A stretch of DNA of 17,878 nucleotides from UBA1020 sp964520495 (GTDB lineage Bacteria > Patescibacteriota > Saccharimonadia > Saccharimonadales > Saccharimonadaceae). The position numbers were made by a program, and so were the translations under genes. The stretch spans positions 1 through 17,878 of the forward strand of contig CAZFMZ010000009.1 in assembly GCA_964520495.1 (NCBI GenBank), in the 5' to 3' direction. Below are positions 6,846 to 14,109 of the stretch, one piece after another. The stretch's first letter is position 1; every line of letters begins with the position of its first letter. The notes below the pieces were generated by a model. The model was given only the letters and a program-made list of their open reading frames with translations, did not search any database and was not told the origin of the DNA.

Positions 6846-7865
6846 TCAGAGCTCGAGTGGTTCTTGCTCGATGGTGATACGGAAGGTGTCACGCACTTTG
6901 CCAGTGATTTCCTGTCGTGCGGCAGCCAGGTCGGCGTAGCCGGTGGCAGACTCGTTGATAAGGACTAGCGCGTTCTTGTCGTGGACCCGCATGCCATGCA
7001 GAAGCTCGCCCTTCAGACCTGCTTGTTCAATCAACCAGCCAGTCGGTACTTTGACGCGCTTATCACCTAGGTCGTAATGTGGGATGTCCGGCCATTGTTT
7101 CTGAAGCTCCGTTAACTGCCACTCTTCAATGATGGCGTTTTTGAAGAATGAGCCTGTGTTCGGCCGTTCAATCGGGTCGGGCAACTTTTCTTTCCGGATG
7201 GCCATCACGGCATCGCGGATTGTCCGAGGGGTGTAGAGCGTAATGTCATTGGCATCAAAATATTTTTGAACAGCGTCGTAAAACGGTGGCTGTGGTGCGG
7301 CTTTGTACAACGTGAGCGTGACATTGATGATGCCATAGCGTCCGGCACTATCGCCGCGGAAGATGCTGTGGCGATACGCGAAACCACAGTCACTATTTTC
7401 AAGGGCAACGAAGCGGTCTTGCTCGCTATCATATGCCTCCAGCCGAAGGAGCGTATCGGCAATTTCTTGGCCGTACGCGCCGACATTCTGTACCGGAGCG
7501 GCACCGACGGTACCGGGTATTGCCGACATGGCCTCAATACCGGATAGACCCATTTCGACTGTTCGCGCAACCGTGGCATCCCAGTTTTCACCGGCTCCGA
7601 TCCGAATTGTCGTACTGGCTGCCGTGTCTTCAATAATCTCGAAACCTGGAATGCGGTTACGGATAACGATGCCATTAAAACCATCGTCACTGGCGATGAC
7701 GTTGCTGCCGCCACCCAGGATGAAAAAAGGTATACCTGCCTGCTTGGCATTACGGCACGCCGCCGCTAGTTCTTCGGGGTTAATCGCGTCGGTCATAAAA
7801 CGGGCGCTGCCACCGAGTTTCATGGTGAGATAATTCTTGAGCGGTATGTTAGTGTGTACGTCCAT
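6846..7865 (-). CDS. murB: UDP-N-acetylmuramate dehydrogenase (UDP-N-acetylenolpyruvoylglucosamine reductase)
   Basis: An FAD enzyme that uses NADPH to reduce the enolpyruvyl product of MurA to UDP-MurNAc. 339 aa, comparable to E. coli-type MurB. The PP-loop FAD site (ILGGGSNVI), the signature IPGTVGAAPVQNVGAYGQEI, the type I tyrosine segment YRHSIF, the catalytic-serine region NTGSFFKN and a C-terminal glutamate region (IEQEPLEL) are all visible. YRHSIF and overall length point to a type I enzyme. No Shine-Dalgarno is present; a -10 box (TATACT) ends 9 nt upstream of the ATG, suggesting a very short or absent leader. The three prepilin genes follow in the same direction. Confidence 0.96.
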   Translation of the reverse strand: MDVHTNIPLKNYLTMKLGGSARFMTDAINPEELAAACRNAKQAGIPFFILGGGSNVIASDDGFNGIVIRNRIPGFEIIEDTAASTTIRIGAGENWDATVARTVEMGLSGIEAMSAIPGTVGAAPVQNVGAYGQEIADTLLRLEAYDSEQDRFVALENSDCGFAYRHSIFRGDSAGRYGIINVTLTLYKAAPQPPFYDAVQKYFDANDITLYTPRTIRDAVMAIRKEKLPDPIERPNTGSFFKNAIIEEWQLTELQKQWPDIPHYDLGDKRVKVPTGWLIEQAGLKGELLHGMRVHDKNALVLINESATGYADLAAARQEITGKVRDTFRITIEQEPLEL

Positions 7866-7874
7866 GTATTAGGC

Positions 7875-7880
7875 AGTATA
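7875..7880 (-). promoter_or_regulatory. murB -10 box
   Basis: TATACT on the minus strand, with 9 nt to the murB ATG and no Shine-Dalgarno between. Back-to-back with the plus-strand tRNA-Arg promoter 20 bp away. Confidence 0.5.
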
Positions 7881-7899
7881 GCCCAGATTCGATGGCCCG

Positions 7900-7908
7900 T
7901 GCTATAAT
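7900..7908 (+). promoter_or_regulatory. Extended -10 promoter of tRNA-Arg(TCG) and downstream gene
   Basis: TGC followed by consensus TATAAT on the plus strand, 27 nt before the tRNA. No clear -35. Confidence 0.65.
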
Positions 7909-7935
7909 TACCTCTGTATTTCTACCACCACTTAC

Positions 7936-8011
7936 GCACCCGTAGCTCAGTGGATAGAGCACTGGTCTTCGGAACCAGGTGTCGTACGTTCGAATCGTAC
8001 CGGGTGTACCA
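7936..8011 (+). tRNA. tRNA-Arg (anticodon TCG)
   Basis: Acceptor GCACCCG (7936-7942) pairs with CGGGTGT (8001-8007, one G.U), then discriminator A and encoded CCA (8009-8011). The anticodon stem CTGGT/ACCAG closes loop CTTCGGA, giving TCG. The T arm TACGTTCGAATCGTA is canonical. The next coding gene starts 13 nt after the CCA. Confidence 0.96.
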
Positions 8012-8024
8012 AACTTGTAGATTT

Positions 8025-9590
8025 ATGACAGAACTCAATGATATCGGTCGGCGTCTTCAGCACGATCTCGGTGCGGCCCGGTCGCAACAAGAAACCCGAG
8101 AGCGTGTTCGTGCTGGTGCCAGCAAAGTGCATGTCGTAGGTGCAGGCGCCACTCTGACGGCTGCATATGAACAGCTTCGCAATGCTGCTGAATATACCGA
8201 AGAGCACGTGCTATTGCAGCGTGCTATCCGCCGGTTTTATCGTCGTCTGTTCATGTTGAGAGACGAAAAACGTATCGCTGGAAGTGGCGAAGAGCTCATT
8301 ATCGAGTTGACGCAGGCTGGGTATCTTCTGAACGACACCGTGTCGGAAGACGACGTCCAGCATGTCAATTCCCTCGCGAACAGATACTACGTAGCGTTCA
8401 TGGAGCTGATTCGGGCCAAGGGCGTTAGTTATGAGCAGGCCGAGAGCTGGACGTACCATCTGCTAGCTGTCGAGGTTGAATGGATGTTGAACGATGACGC
8501 CCAGCTGCAAGCCTTTACCCAGTTCGCACATGCGTATTTCAGTGAAACAATTGATTACCAGCAAGTGTTTGATGGCCGACCGGCTGACGCCGAAACATCG
8601 CTGTATACAGCGCTTCATAGGGCGCTCCTGAAGTCGGACGATGCGGTGGTCCGCCTTGGCTTGTTACGCCGGTACCGTCAGACACTCGATGACTTGCAGG
8701 AATACATAGCCACGAACAAAAGAATAGACGAACTATTCGGTTCGTCTACCACCGAGAAGCTATTCCGGTTGGTTGATCGGCGCGGCGCCCCGCTGCGGGT
8801 ACTGCGACACATGATTGATGAATATCCAGGTCTCGAGGGGATGATAGGCAGCCGTGATCAATTCCTGCTTGCGTACGAGAAGCAGATAGGAATAGATTAC
8901 GAATCGATTAACCGCCGCGTAAACCAGGGCATCATCAAAAGCGTCATTTTCCTGATTATCACGAAGTTTCTTATCGGTATCGCCATCGAGATCCCGTACG
9001 ACTATCTTGTCATCGGAATGATTGTTTGGTTGCCACTTATCATTAACCTATTTTTCCCGCCAGTGTACATGGTATTGCTTCGTGCCACCATGATGCTACC
9101 AGGGCCGGCTAATACGTCGCGATTGGTTGAACAGATCGACAGGACATTGTACCAGAACGAGCCTACGAAGCAGCTAATGCGCCGGCCAGGTCAGGAATTT
9201 GGCGCGGCGTATAGCGTGGCCTACGCCTCACTCTTCATCTTGGTATTCGGTGGCGTCGCGTTTGCGCTTTGGCATTTCTTTGCATTCGAGTTGCTCCACC
9301 TCGTAATCTTCTTCATTTTCTTGTCTGCTGCCAGTTTCCTTGGCTTCCGTCTCAGTCGCATGATCCGCGAGATTGAATCGATAGAGACACACCAGAACGG
9401 CGTGACGTTGCTGCGCGACTTCCTCTACATGCCTTTCGTGGTGGTGGGTCGATACCTGAGTGATAAGTACGCCCGTGTGAACGTCATCGCGCTGATGCTC
9501 GATATGCTAATCGAGTTGCCGTTGAAGACGATTCTCAGACTTGTCCGGCAATGGTCGGCCTTCATTAGCGCCAAAAAAGACCAACTCTAG
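8025..9590 (+). CDS. Four-helix membrane protein of unknown function
   Basis: I do not recognise the family. The 521-aa reading starts at ATG 8025; an earlier in-frame ATG at 7950 lies inside tRNA-Arg and is rejected. Residues 1-300 are predicted cytoplasmic, mostly charged alpha-helix with no recognisable catalytic motif. Two hydrophobic helix pairs follow, about 304-323 with 327-353 and 395-416 with 420-441, separated by a polar segment, then a basic amphipathic C-terminal region (about 460-515). No signal peptide. No good Shine-Dalgarno is seen. The gene must share the tRNA-Arg transcript, so its mRNA 5' end is probably made by tRNA 3' processing. It may be a membrane-remodelling or scaffold protein, but there is no direct evidence for this. 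Confidence 0.85.
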   Translation: MTELNDIGRRLQHDLGAARSQQETRERVRAGASKVHVVGAGATLTAAYEQLRNAAEYTEEHVLLQRAIRRFYRRLFMLRDEKRIAGSGEELIIELTQAGYLLNDTVSEDDVQHVNSLANRYYVAFMELIRAKGVSYEQAESWTYHLLAVEVEWMLNDDAQLQAFTQFAHAYFSETIDYQQVFDGRPADAETSLYTALHRALLKSDDAVVRLGLLRRYRQTLDDLQEYIATNKRIDELFGSSTTEKLFRLVDRRGAPLRVLRHMIDEYPGLEGMIGSRDQFLLAYEKQIGIDYESINRRVNQGIIKSVIFLIITKFLIGIAIEIPYDYLVIGMIVWLPLIINLFFPPVYMVLLRATMMLPGPANTSRLVEQIDRTLYQNEPTKQLMRRPGQEFGAAYSVAYASLFILVFGGVAFALWHFFAFELLHLVIFFIFLSAASFLGFRLSRMIREIESIETHQNGVTLLRDFLYMPFVVVGRYLSDKYARVNVIALMLDMLIELPLKTILRLVRQWSAFISAKKDQL

Positions 9591-9616
9591 ACAAACCCGC
9601 CCCTGTTTGCTATAGT
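9588..9616 (+). promoter_or_regulatory. Promoter of tRNA-Lys
   Basis: -35 TAGACA (9588-9593, five of six to consensus), 17-bp spacer, -10 TATAGT (9611-9616) preceded by TGC. It overlaps the stop codon of the upstream gene and is the most complete sigma70-type promoter in the window. Confidence 0.75.
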
Positions 9617-9631
9617 TTCATACGTTAGTAC

Positions 9632-9708
9632 GGGCCATTAGCTCAGCTGGTTAGAGCACCTGCCTCTTAAGCAGGGTGTCCTGAGTTCAAGTCTCAGATG
9701 GCCCTCCA
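9632..9708 (+). tRNA. tRNA-Lys (anticodon CTT)
   Basis: Acceptor GGGCCAT pairs perfectly with ATGGCCC (9698-9704), then discriminator T and encoded CCA (9706-9708). Anticodon stem CCTGC/GCAGG with loop CTCTTAA gives CTT. The T arm CTGAGTTCAAGTCTCAG is canonical. Discriminator T is atypical for lysine tRNA. Confidence 0.95.
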
Positions 9709-9715
9709 TGTATAG

Positions 9716-9740
9716 CGCCGACCCGGGTGGTCGGCGTTTT
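9716..9740 (+). terminator. Rho-independent terminator after tRNA-Lys
   Basis: CGCCGACC (9716-9723) and GGTCGGCG (9729-9736) form an 8-bp GC-rich stem with loop CGGGT and a TTTT tail, 8 nt after the tRNA CCA. Confidence 0.9.
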
Positions 9741-9782
9741 ACATGGAAATCAACCTACAGCGGAACGAGTACGAACGAGGCG

Positions 9783-9788
9783 TAAGAT
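9783..9788 (+). promoter_or_regulatory. Possible folC -10 box (leaderless start)
   Basis: TAAGAT lies exactly 6 nt before the folC ATG, with no Shine-Dalgarno between and an upstream terminator forcing a new promoter in this 50-bp gap. No -35 match and no TGn extension, so weaker than the others. Confidence 0.4.
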
Positions 9789-9794
9789 AACGGG

Positions 9795-11072
9795 ATGAGA
9801 ATACGGTCAATCGAAGAGGCGCAGGCATATCTGCTGGCCTACTCACCTGAGAAAATGACCGGGCAGACCTATACCCTCGAGCGCATGCGGACATTGATGC
9901 GGCGGCTAGGCGATCCTCAGGATTCATTCCGTACGGTGCATGTCGCCGGCACGTCTGGTAAGACAAGTACGGCATATTTTATTCGAGGCCTTTTACAGAA
10001 GAGCGGGCAAAAGACGGGTTTGACGGCCTCACCTCATATAACCAGTATTACTGAACGTGTCCAGGTCGATGGTAAACCACTCAAGGATGAAGATTTTCTT
10101 ACTTACCTCGATGAATTCCTGGGCGAACTTGCGCAATGGCCGGATATCAAGCCGACGTATTTTGAACTTTTGGTTGCATTGGCGTATTTTGTGTTCGCGA
10201 AAGAAAAAGTGGCCTATGCCGTCATCGAGGTAGGACTAGGCGGGCTGCTCGACGCCACGAATGTCATTACGCGGTCGGACAAGGTCGCTGTCATTACGCC
10301 GATTGGTTTAGACCACACGGAAGTGCTGGGCCCCACCGTAGAAGCGATTGCTACGCAGAAGGCAGGTATCATCCTGCCTGGGAGTGACGTCTTTGCTGCA
10401 GGGCAAGACTCGGTAGCGCAAAAGGTGCTTGATACAACCGCCGCGACCCAAGGCGCCAGCGTACACCCGCTAAAAGATATGAATGCGGATGTTACTTGGC
10501 TGCCGCCATTCCAGCAGCGTAACTTTGTATTGGCGAACAGAGTGGTTCAATATATTGCCGAACGTGACAACTTTCACGTAGCAGAGCAGCTCAACAGAAA
10601 TACAGTGATGAAGATGACGCCTCCCGGTCGTTTTGAGCAGTACAAGGTACGAGGTAAGCGCGTCCTGCTAGACGGCGCGCATAATCCTCAGAAGCTCGCC
10701 GCACTTCTGGAAGCCCGGACTGGTTTGTCGGTCGGTGAAACGACGTGGGTGTTTGGCGTGGTTGACTCACCGGAGGGTAAAATACACGCCTGCCTTGATG
10801 CCGTACGGTCTCAAAACGGACGTTTTATTATGACTGAGTTCTCGTCTGAGCAGGACATGAAGTCGCGTCGTAGCGTGGCTGCAAGCCGGTTGGCTGCGTA
10901 TATGACGGCCCGGGGCAGAATTGCAGTGGCTGAACCAGATCCGGAAAGAGCATTGCAGGCGGCGCTTGCGCAGCCAGGGACCGAGGTGGTCGTGACGGGC
11001 TCACTCTACTTAGTGGCTCGTTTACGCCCGCTACTCGAACGATTACAGGCCACTGATCAGCTTGTACGTTAA
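9795..11072 (+). CDS. folC: Folylpolyglutamate synthase / dihydrofolate synthase (Mur ligase family)
   Basis: An ATP-dependent ligase that adds glutamate to folates (and in bifunctional members to dihydropteroate), keeping them in the cell. 425 aa, normal length. The P-loop is GTSGKTST at 52-59; the folate-site region TASPHITSITERVQVDG and EVGLGGLLDATNVI follow; K189 in TQKAGI is the lysine usually carbamylated; DGAHNPQK at 293-300 is the hallmark of the C-terminal domain. No Shine-Dalgarno; a -10-like TAAGAT lies 6 nt upstream. folD follows 49 nt later in the same direction. Without other folate biosynthesis genes here, polyglutamylation of scavenged folate is the likelier role, but only the wider genome can decide. 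Confidence 0.94.
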   Translation: MRIRSIEEAQAYLLAYSPEKMTGQTYTLERMRTLMRRLGDPQDSFRTVHVAGTSGKTSTAYFIRGLLQKSGQKTGLTASPHITSITERVQVDGKPLKDEDFLTYLDEFLGELAQWPDIKPTYFELLVALAYFVFAKEKVAYAVIEVGLGGLLDATNVITRSDKVAVITPIGLDHTEVLGPTVEAIATQKAGIILPGSDVFAAGQDSVAQKVLDTTAATQGASVHPLKDMNADVTWLPPFQQRNFVLANRVVQYIAERDNFHVAEQLNRNTVMKMTPPGRFEQYKVRGKRVLLDGAHNPQKLAALLEARTGLSVGETTWVFGVVDSPEGKIHACLDAVRSQNGRFIMTEFSSEQDMKSRRSVAASRLAAYMTARGRIAVAEPDPERALQAALAQPGTEVVVTGSLYLVARLRPLLERLQATDQLVR

Positions 11073-11105
11073 GATGGCTCAGAGTATCGGTATCATAATA
11101 GGTTT

Positions 11106-11114
11106 TGGTACAAT
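11106..11114 (+). promoter_or_regulatory. folD extended -10 promoter (leaderless start)
   Basis: TGG followed by TACAAT, ending 7 nt before the GTG start of folD. The intervening GTAAGGA could double as a weak Shine-Dalgarno for transcripts coming from folC. Confidence 0.5.
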
Positions 11115-11121
11115 GTAAGGA

Positions 11122-11931
11122 GTGAAACATCTATCCGGAACAGAGCTGGCCGACTATATCAAAGAGCGGCAGGCCAAGCAGGTGCGCAACTTACGCCAGG
11201 CACACAACATCATTCCCAAACTTGCTATCGTTCGCACCAGCGACGATCAGGTAATTGATACCTATGTGCGCATGAAGCAGCGCTACGGCGAGGACATCCT
11301 GGTCGATGTCGAGGTTCACCATCTCGCCTCGGCCGATCTGTATGACCGTATCAACGGCCTGAATGACGACACCTCGGTACATGCGATTATCGTGCAGCTT
11401 CCTCTGGAGGATTCTACCCAGACCGCCAAGGCGTTGAACTCGGTAGCTACTGTCAAGGACGTGGACGGCCTCGCAGACGGTTCGGAGTTTACCCCAGCGA
11501 CCGCCATGGCAATCGATTGGTTGCTGAACGGCTACAACATCGAGCTGCGCGGCAAGAAGATTGCCATCGTTGGCAATGGGCGACTTGTCGGGGCGCCATT
11601 AGCCCGTTTGTGGCAAAACGCCGGCCATGATGTGACGGTTTTTGACGAACACAGTAAGAACATGGCGGGCAGCTTACGACGCTACCCGGTAATCGTATCA
11701 GCTGCCGGTGTGCCTGGATTAATCATGTCGCACTCCGTGCAACCTGGTGCGGTCGTGGTGGACGCTGCGACTTCGGCCGAACACGGCAAAGTCGTAGGCG
11801 ACGTCGCCGATGAGGTGCGTGAACGTGATGACTTGACGATCACGCCCGAACGCGGCGGGGTTGGCCCATTGACGGTCGTGGCGTTGTTCGAAAACGTCAT
11901 CAGGGCCTGCTACTCTCGTGCGAATAGTTAG
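11122..11931 (+). CDS. folD: Bifunctional methylene-THF dehydrogenase / methenyl-THF cyclohydrolase
   Basis: FolD oxidises methylene-THF to methenyl-THF with NAD(P) and hydrolyses it to 10-formyl-THF, linking SHMT to purine and formyl-Met synthesis. 269 aa, slightly shorter than the usual 280-300. Visible motifs: Y48 and catalytic K52 in DTYVRMKQR, VQLPL at 91-95, KDVDG at 112-116, the nucleotide-binding GNGRLVGAPL at 151-160 and GGVGPLT at 245-251. The dinucleotide loop departs from the usual GRSxxVG (Ser replaced by Leu, GRLVG), which may affect cofactor preference. The start is GTG at 11122, supported by the -10 box 7 nt upstream and by AAGGA. It converges on the response regulator gene with a 4-nt overlap of stop codons. 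Confidence 0.93.
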   Translation: MKHLSGTELADYIKERQAKQVRNLRQAHNIIPKLAIVRTSDDQVIDTYVRMKQRYGEDILVDVEVHHLASADLYDRINGLNDDTSVHAIIVQLPLEDSTQTAKALNSVATVKDVDGLADGSEFTPATAMAIDWLLNGYNIELRGKKIAIVGNGRLVGAPLARLWQNAGHDVTVFDEHSKNMAGSLRRYPVIVSAAGVPGLIMSHSVQPGAVVVDAATSAEHGKVVGDVADEVRERDDLTITPERGGVGPLTVVALFENVIRACYSRANS

Positions 11932-12296
11932 AGCTTGAGCGTTTCTTTGACGCGTTCGATCACCTGGCTCGGCGTTAGGTCTGCTTTGACAATGTAACTT
12001 TCAATTCCAAGACTGCGTAGTTCCTTGGGAGATTCTTCCTCTCCCATGTTGGTCAGGATGATAACTGGAATATCTTTGCCCCAGTCGGCGGCCCGAATTT
12101 CTTTTAGCGCTTCTGCGCCATTCTTTTTCGGCATCTGCATATCAAGGAGAATCAAGTCTGGTTGAAATGACTCAACCAAGGCGACGCCACGCTCACCATC
12201 GCTGGCTAGCTGTACATCGAAACCGGCGGCTTCAAACTTCATACGATACATCTGGTTGATAGTCGGGTCGTCTTCAATGATGGCAATTTTGGTCAT
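11928..12296 (-). CDS. Stand-alone response regulator receiver domain (CheY-like)
   Basis: 122 aa from the ATG at 12296, a single receiver domain without output domain. The acidic pocket is E8-D9-D10 (IIEDDP), the phosphoacceptor is D52 (LILLDMQMP), the signalling threonine is T82 (ILTNMG) and the conserved lysine is K104 (YIVKAD). A longer reading from 12332 adds 12 residues that do not belong to the fold, and TATGAT lies 6 nt before the 12296 ATG, so I choose that start. Divergent from the histidine kinase (70 bp apart), which is the obvious phosphodonor. Output must be through protein-protein contact; pilus control is possible given the pilin genes nearby but unproven. Confidence 0.93.
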   Translation of the reverse strand: MTKIAIIEDDPTINQMYRMKFEAAGFDVQLASDGERGVALVESFQPDLILLDMQMPKKNGAEALKEIRAADWGKDIPVIILTNMGEEESPKELRSLGIESYIVKADLTPSQVIERVKETLKL

Positions 12297-12302
12297 ATGA
12301 AT

Positions 12303-12308
12303 ATCATA
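12303..12308 (-). promoter_or_regulatory. Response regulator -10 box (leaderless start)
   Basis: TATGAT on the minus strand ends exactly 6 nt before the ATG at 12296, with no Shine-Dalgarno. Back-to-back with the kinase promoter. Confidence 0.5.
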
Positions 12309-12347
12309 CCCCAGTAGCCCCAGGGGGCGCAAAAGTAATGGTCGTCA

Positions 12348-12356
12348 TGCTAAAAT
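12348..12356 (+). promoter_or_regulatory. Histidine kinase extended -10 promoter
   Basis: TGC followed by TAAAAT, 10 nt before the kinase ATG, leaving a leader of at most a few nucleotides and no room for a Shine-Dalgarno. Confidence 0.5.
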
Positions 12357-12366
12357 CATAAGCACT

Positions 12367-13926
12367 ATGAAAGACCTTGCTCCGGCTACTCATCGACGTC
12401 GTCTGTTCGATATCCGGTTGACCATCGTCCGAGCCTTGACCTATCTGCTGGCTGTAATGACCATGATGGTGCTGTACGCTGCCCTGCTTTTTATAGCCAC
12501 CCGGGCTGTACTGGTAACCGACACAGTCCTGCCGCAGTGGGCGTATCTCCTGACGACGCTGATTGTGGCTTTCGTATTCCACCCCGCCGTCCGATTCTAT
12601 AATCGATTGCTCGCCGATATGCTATATACAGGCAGCTACTCGGCCGATGAATTTTACACTAGTCTCCACCGGGTCCTCACTACGACGGTGAAGCTACACG
12701 ATTTATTAGCAGGAGCTGCCCGTGTGATCGGAGCGAATCTAAAAGCTGATCATATCTCGTTCTTCGTTTATCAGTCGAACGGTCATCCGTTATCGGTCGG
12801 GAGTAAGGGGCACGTCCGTCCGACCGTCTACGACATGCACATGCTCGACGCCTATCTGCAAAGCACTGACGCCACACGCATCCTTCTTACAGACGATGTG
12901 CCGCCACGCCATGATATCCATCGGCTATTGGTCGGATATCATGTAGCCCTCACAGTACCTCTTGTACAGGGCGGCTCTATCATCGGCTACCTACTACTGG
13001 GCAAGAAGCGCCAAGGTACCTACACCAGGCAAGACGTGAGGGTGCTAGAGAAGGCGGCTGACGAGCTGGCTATCGCGGTCCAGAATGCTGCCTCGGTCGA
13101 AGAGGTGCGGAAATTGAATGCCAACTTGCAGCAGCGCATTGATGCCGCCACGGTCGAGCTACGGGCCAGCAATGAACAGCTACGAAGTCTGGACATCGCG
13201 AAAGACGAGTTCGTCAGCATGGCTTCCCATCAGTTGCGAACCCCTTTGACGAGCGTCAAAGGCTATATCAGCATGGTGCTTGAAGGTGACGGCGGGCGGG
13301 TGACGAAAGTGCAAAAGCAACTTCTCTCGGAGGCGTTCGCCAGTAGTGAACGGATGGTCCATCTCATCAATGACTTCCTGAACGTCTCGCGTGTCCAGAC
13401 GGGCAAGTTCATGATTGATCGTCACGAGGTCGACTTGGCGAAAGTGGTACGGCAAGAGGTTGAGCTCCTCAAGCGGACTGCCGAAACCCGGGGGCTTACC
13501 CTGAAGACAAAACTGCCGCCGAAACCGGTCAAGCTTCAGCTCGACGAAGGGAAGATCCGGCAAGTCATCATGAATTTTATCGACAACGCCATCTATTATT
13601 CTCGTCCCGGCACCGACATCGTCGTGGCGCTTGAGGTCACGACAAAAGAAGTCCGCCTGGAAGTAGTCGACAAGGGAATCGGTGTGCCAACGGCTCAGCA
13701 GGCCGGGTTGTTCACGAAATTTTTCCGGGCAGACAACGCCCGTACGCAGCGTCCCGATGGTACCGGCGTCGGCTTGTACCTTGCCAAGATGGTCATCGAT
13801 GGTCATGATGGCAAAATCATATTCTCATCGAAAGAAGGTGTCGGCAGCACGTTCGGCTTCCGATTGCCATTGAAAGAATCAGCCGGCCAGGATGCCGATG
13901 ATGCCGATCACCAACAACGCAAGTAG
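12367..13926 (+). CDS. Membrane sensor histidine kinase with GAF domain
   Basis: 519 aa. Two membrane segments (about 18-44 and 57-76) joined by a very short outside loop, so no periplasmic sensor domain. A GAF-like domain spans about 95-240, then a coiled coil (about 243-275). The dimerisation/phosphoacceptor domain has H288 in SMASHQLRTPLTS. The ATPase domain shows the N box NFIDNAIYYS (403-412), G1 VDKGIGVP (434-441), F box FTKFFRADN and G2 GTGVGLYLAK (465-474). The stimulus is therefore probably cytoplasmic or membrane-borne. It pairs with the divergent receiver gene. The last 48 nt overlap, tail to tail, the small membrane protein gene on the other strand; the C-terminal tail beyond residue 500 is polar and not part of the catalytic fold. 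Confidence 0.95.
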   Translation: MKDLAPATHRRRLFDIRLTIVRALTYLLAVMTMMVLYAALLFIATRAVLVTDTVLPQWAYLLTTLIVAFVFHPAVRFYNRLLADMLYTGSYSADEFYTSLHRVLTTTVKLHDLLAGAARVIGANLKADHISFFVYQSNGHPLSVGSKGHVRPTVYDMHMLDAYLQSTDATRILLTDDVPPRHDIHRLLVGYHVALTVPLVQGGSIIGYLLLGKKRQGTYTRQDVRVLEKAADELAIAVQNAASVEEVRKLNANLQQRIDAATVELRASNEQLRSLDIAKDEFVSMASHQLRTPLTSVKGYISMVLEGDGGRVTKVQKQLLSEAFASSERMVHLINDFLNVSRVQTGKFMIDRHEVDLAKVVRQEVELLKRTAETRGLTLKTKLPPKPVKLQLDEGKIRQVIMNFIDNAIYYSRPGTDIVVALEVTTKEVRLEVVDKGIGVPTAQQAGLFTKFFRADNARTQRPDGTGVGLYLAKMVIDGHDGKIIFSSKEGVGSTFGFRLPLKESAGQDADDADHQQRK

Positions 13927-14103
13927 CGCGAGTACTGCAAGGACGATGGCGATGAACCTGGCTAACCGACCATAGGTCCGCCACCACTCTTGCCATGGAC
14001 TCAGCTCTTCAGCCGAGACGCGTGTCACGACTGGTGCCTGCACCTTGGCATCAGCACCACTATAGCGTTTGGTGCGTTTTTTCTTCTGCTTCTTCTGACT
14101 CAT
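13879..14103 (-). CDS. Small basic single-pass membrane protein, unknown function
   Basis: 74 aa. The N-terminus is strongly basic (KKQKKKRTKRYSG), a middle segment has PWQEWWRTYGR, and residues about 49-72 are one hydrophobic helix ending almost at the C-terminus, a tail-anchor-like layout. I do not recognise the family; the composition and context fit small conserved membrane proteins of CPR bacteria. The start is supported by a -10 element (TGC TAGACT) exactly 6 nt before the ATG. Its 3' end overlaps the kinase gene by 48 nt in antisense. Confidence 0.7.
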   Translation of the reverse strand: MSQKKQKKKRTKRYSGADAKVQAPVVTRVSAEELSPWQEWWRTYGRLARFIAIVLAVLALLALLVIGIIGILAG

Positions 14104-14109
14104 ACCGCC

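Noticed and set aside
6846..6848. UGA recoding to glycine as in Gracilibacteria/Absconditabacteria
   Set aside because: murB and a minor prepilin end at TGA at the expected family length, and no reading frame needs TGA read through.
7205..7750. 181-aa minus-strand ORF and several plus-strand ORFs inside murB
   Set aside because: Out-of-frame shadows of a gene with all MurB motifs; no supporting start signals.
7950..8024. Upstream ATG extension of the 521-aa membrane protein
   Set aside because: The extra 25 codons are the tRNA-Arg gene itself.
12297..12332. Longer start for the response regulator
   Set aside because: The extra 12 residues precede the first beta-strand, and the -10 box at 12303-12308 falls within this extension.
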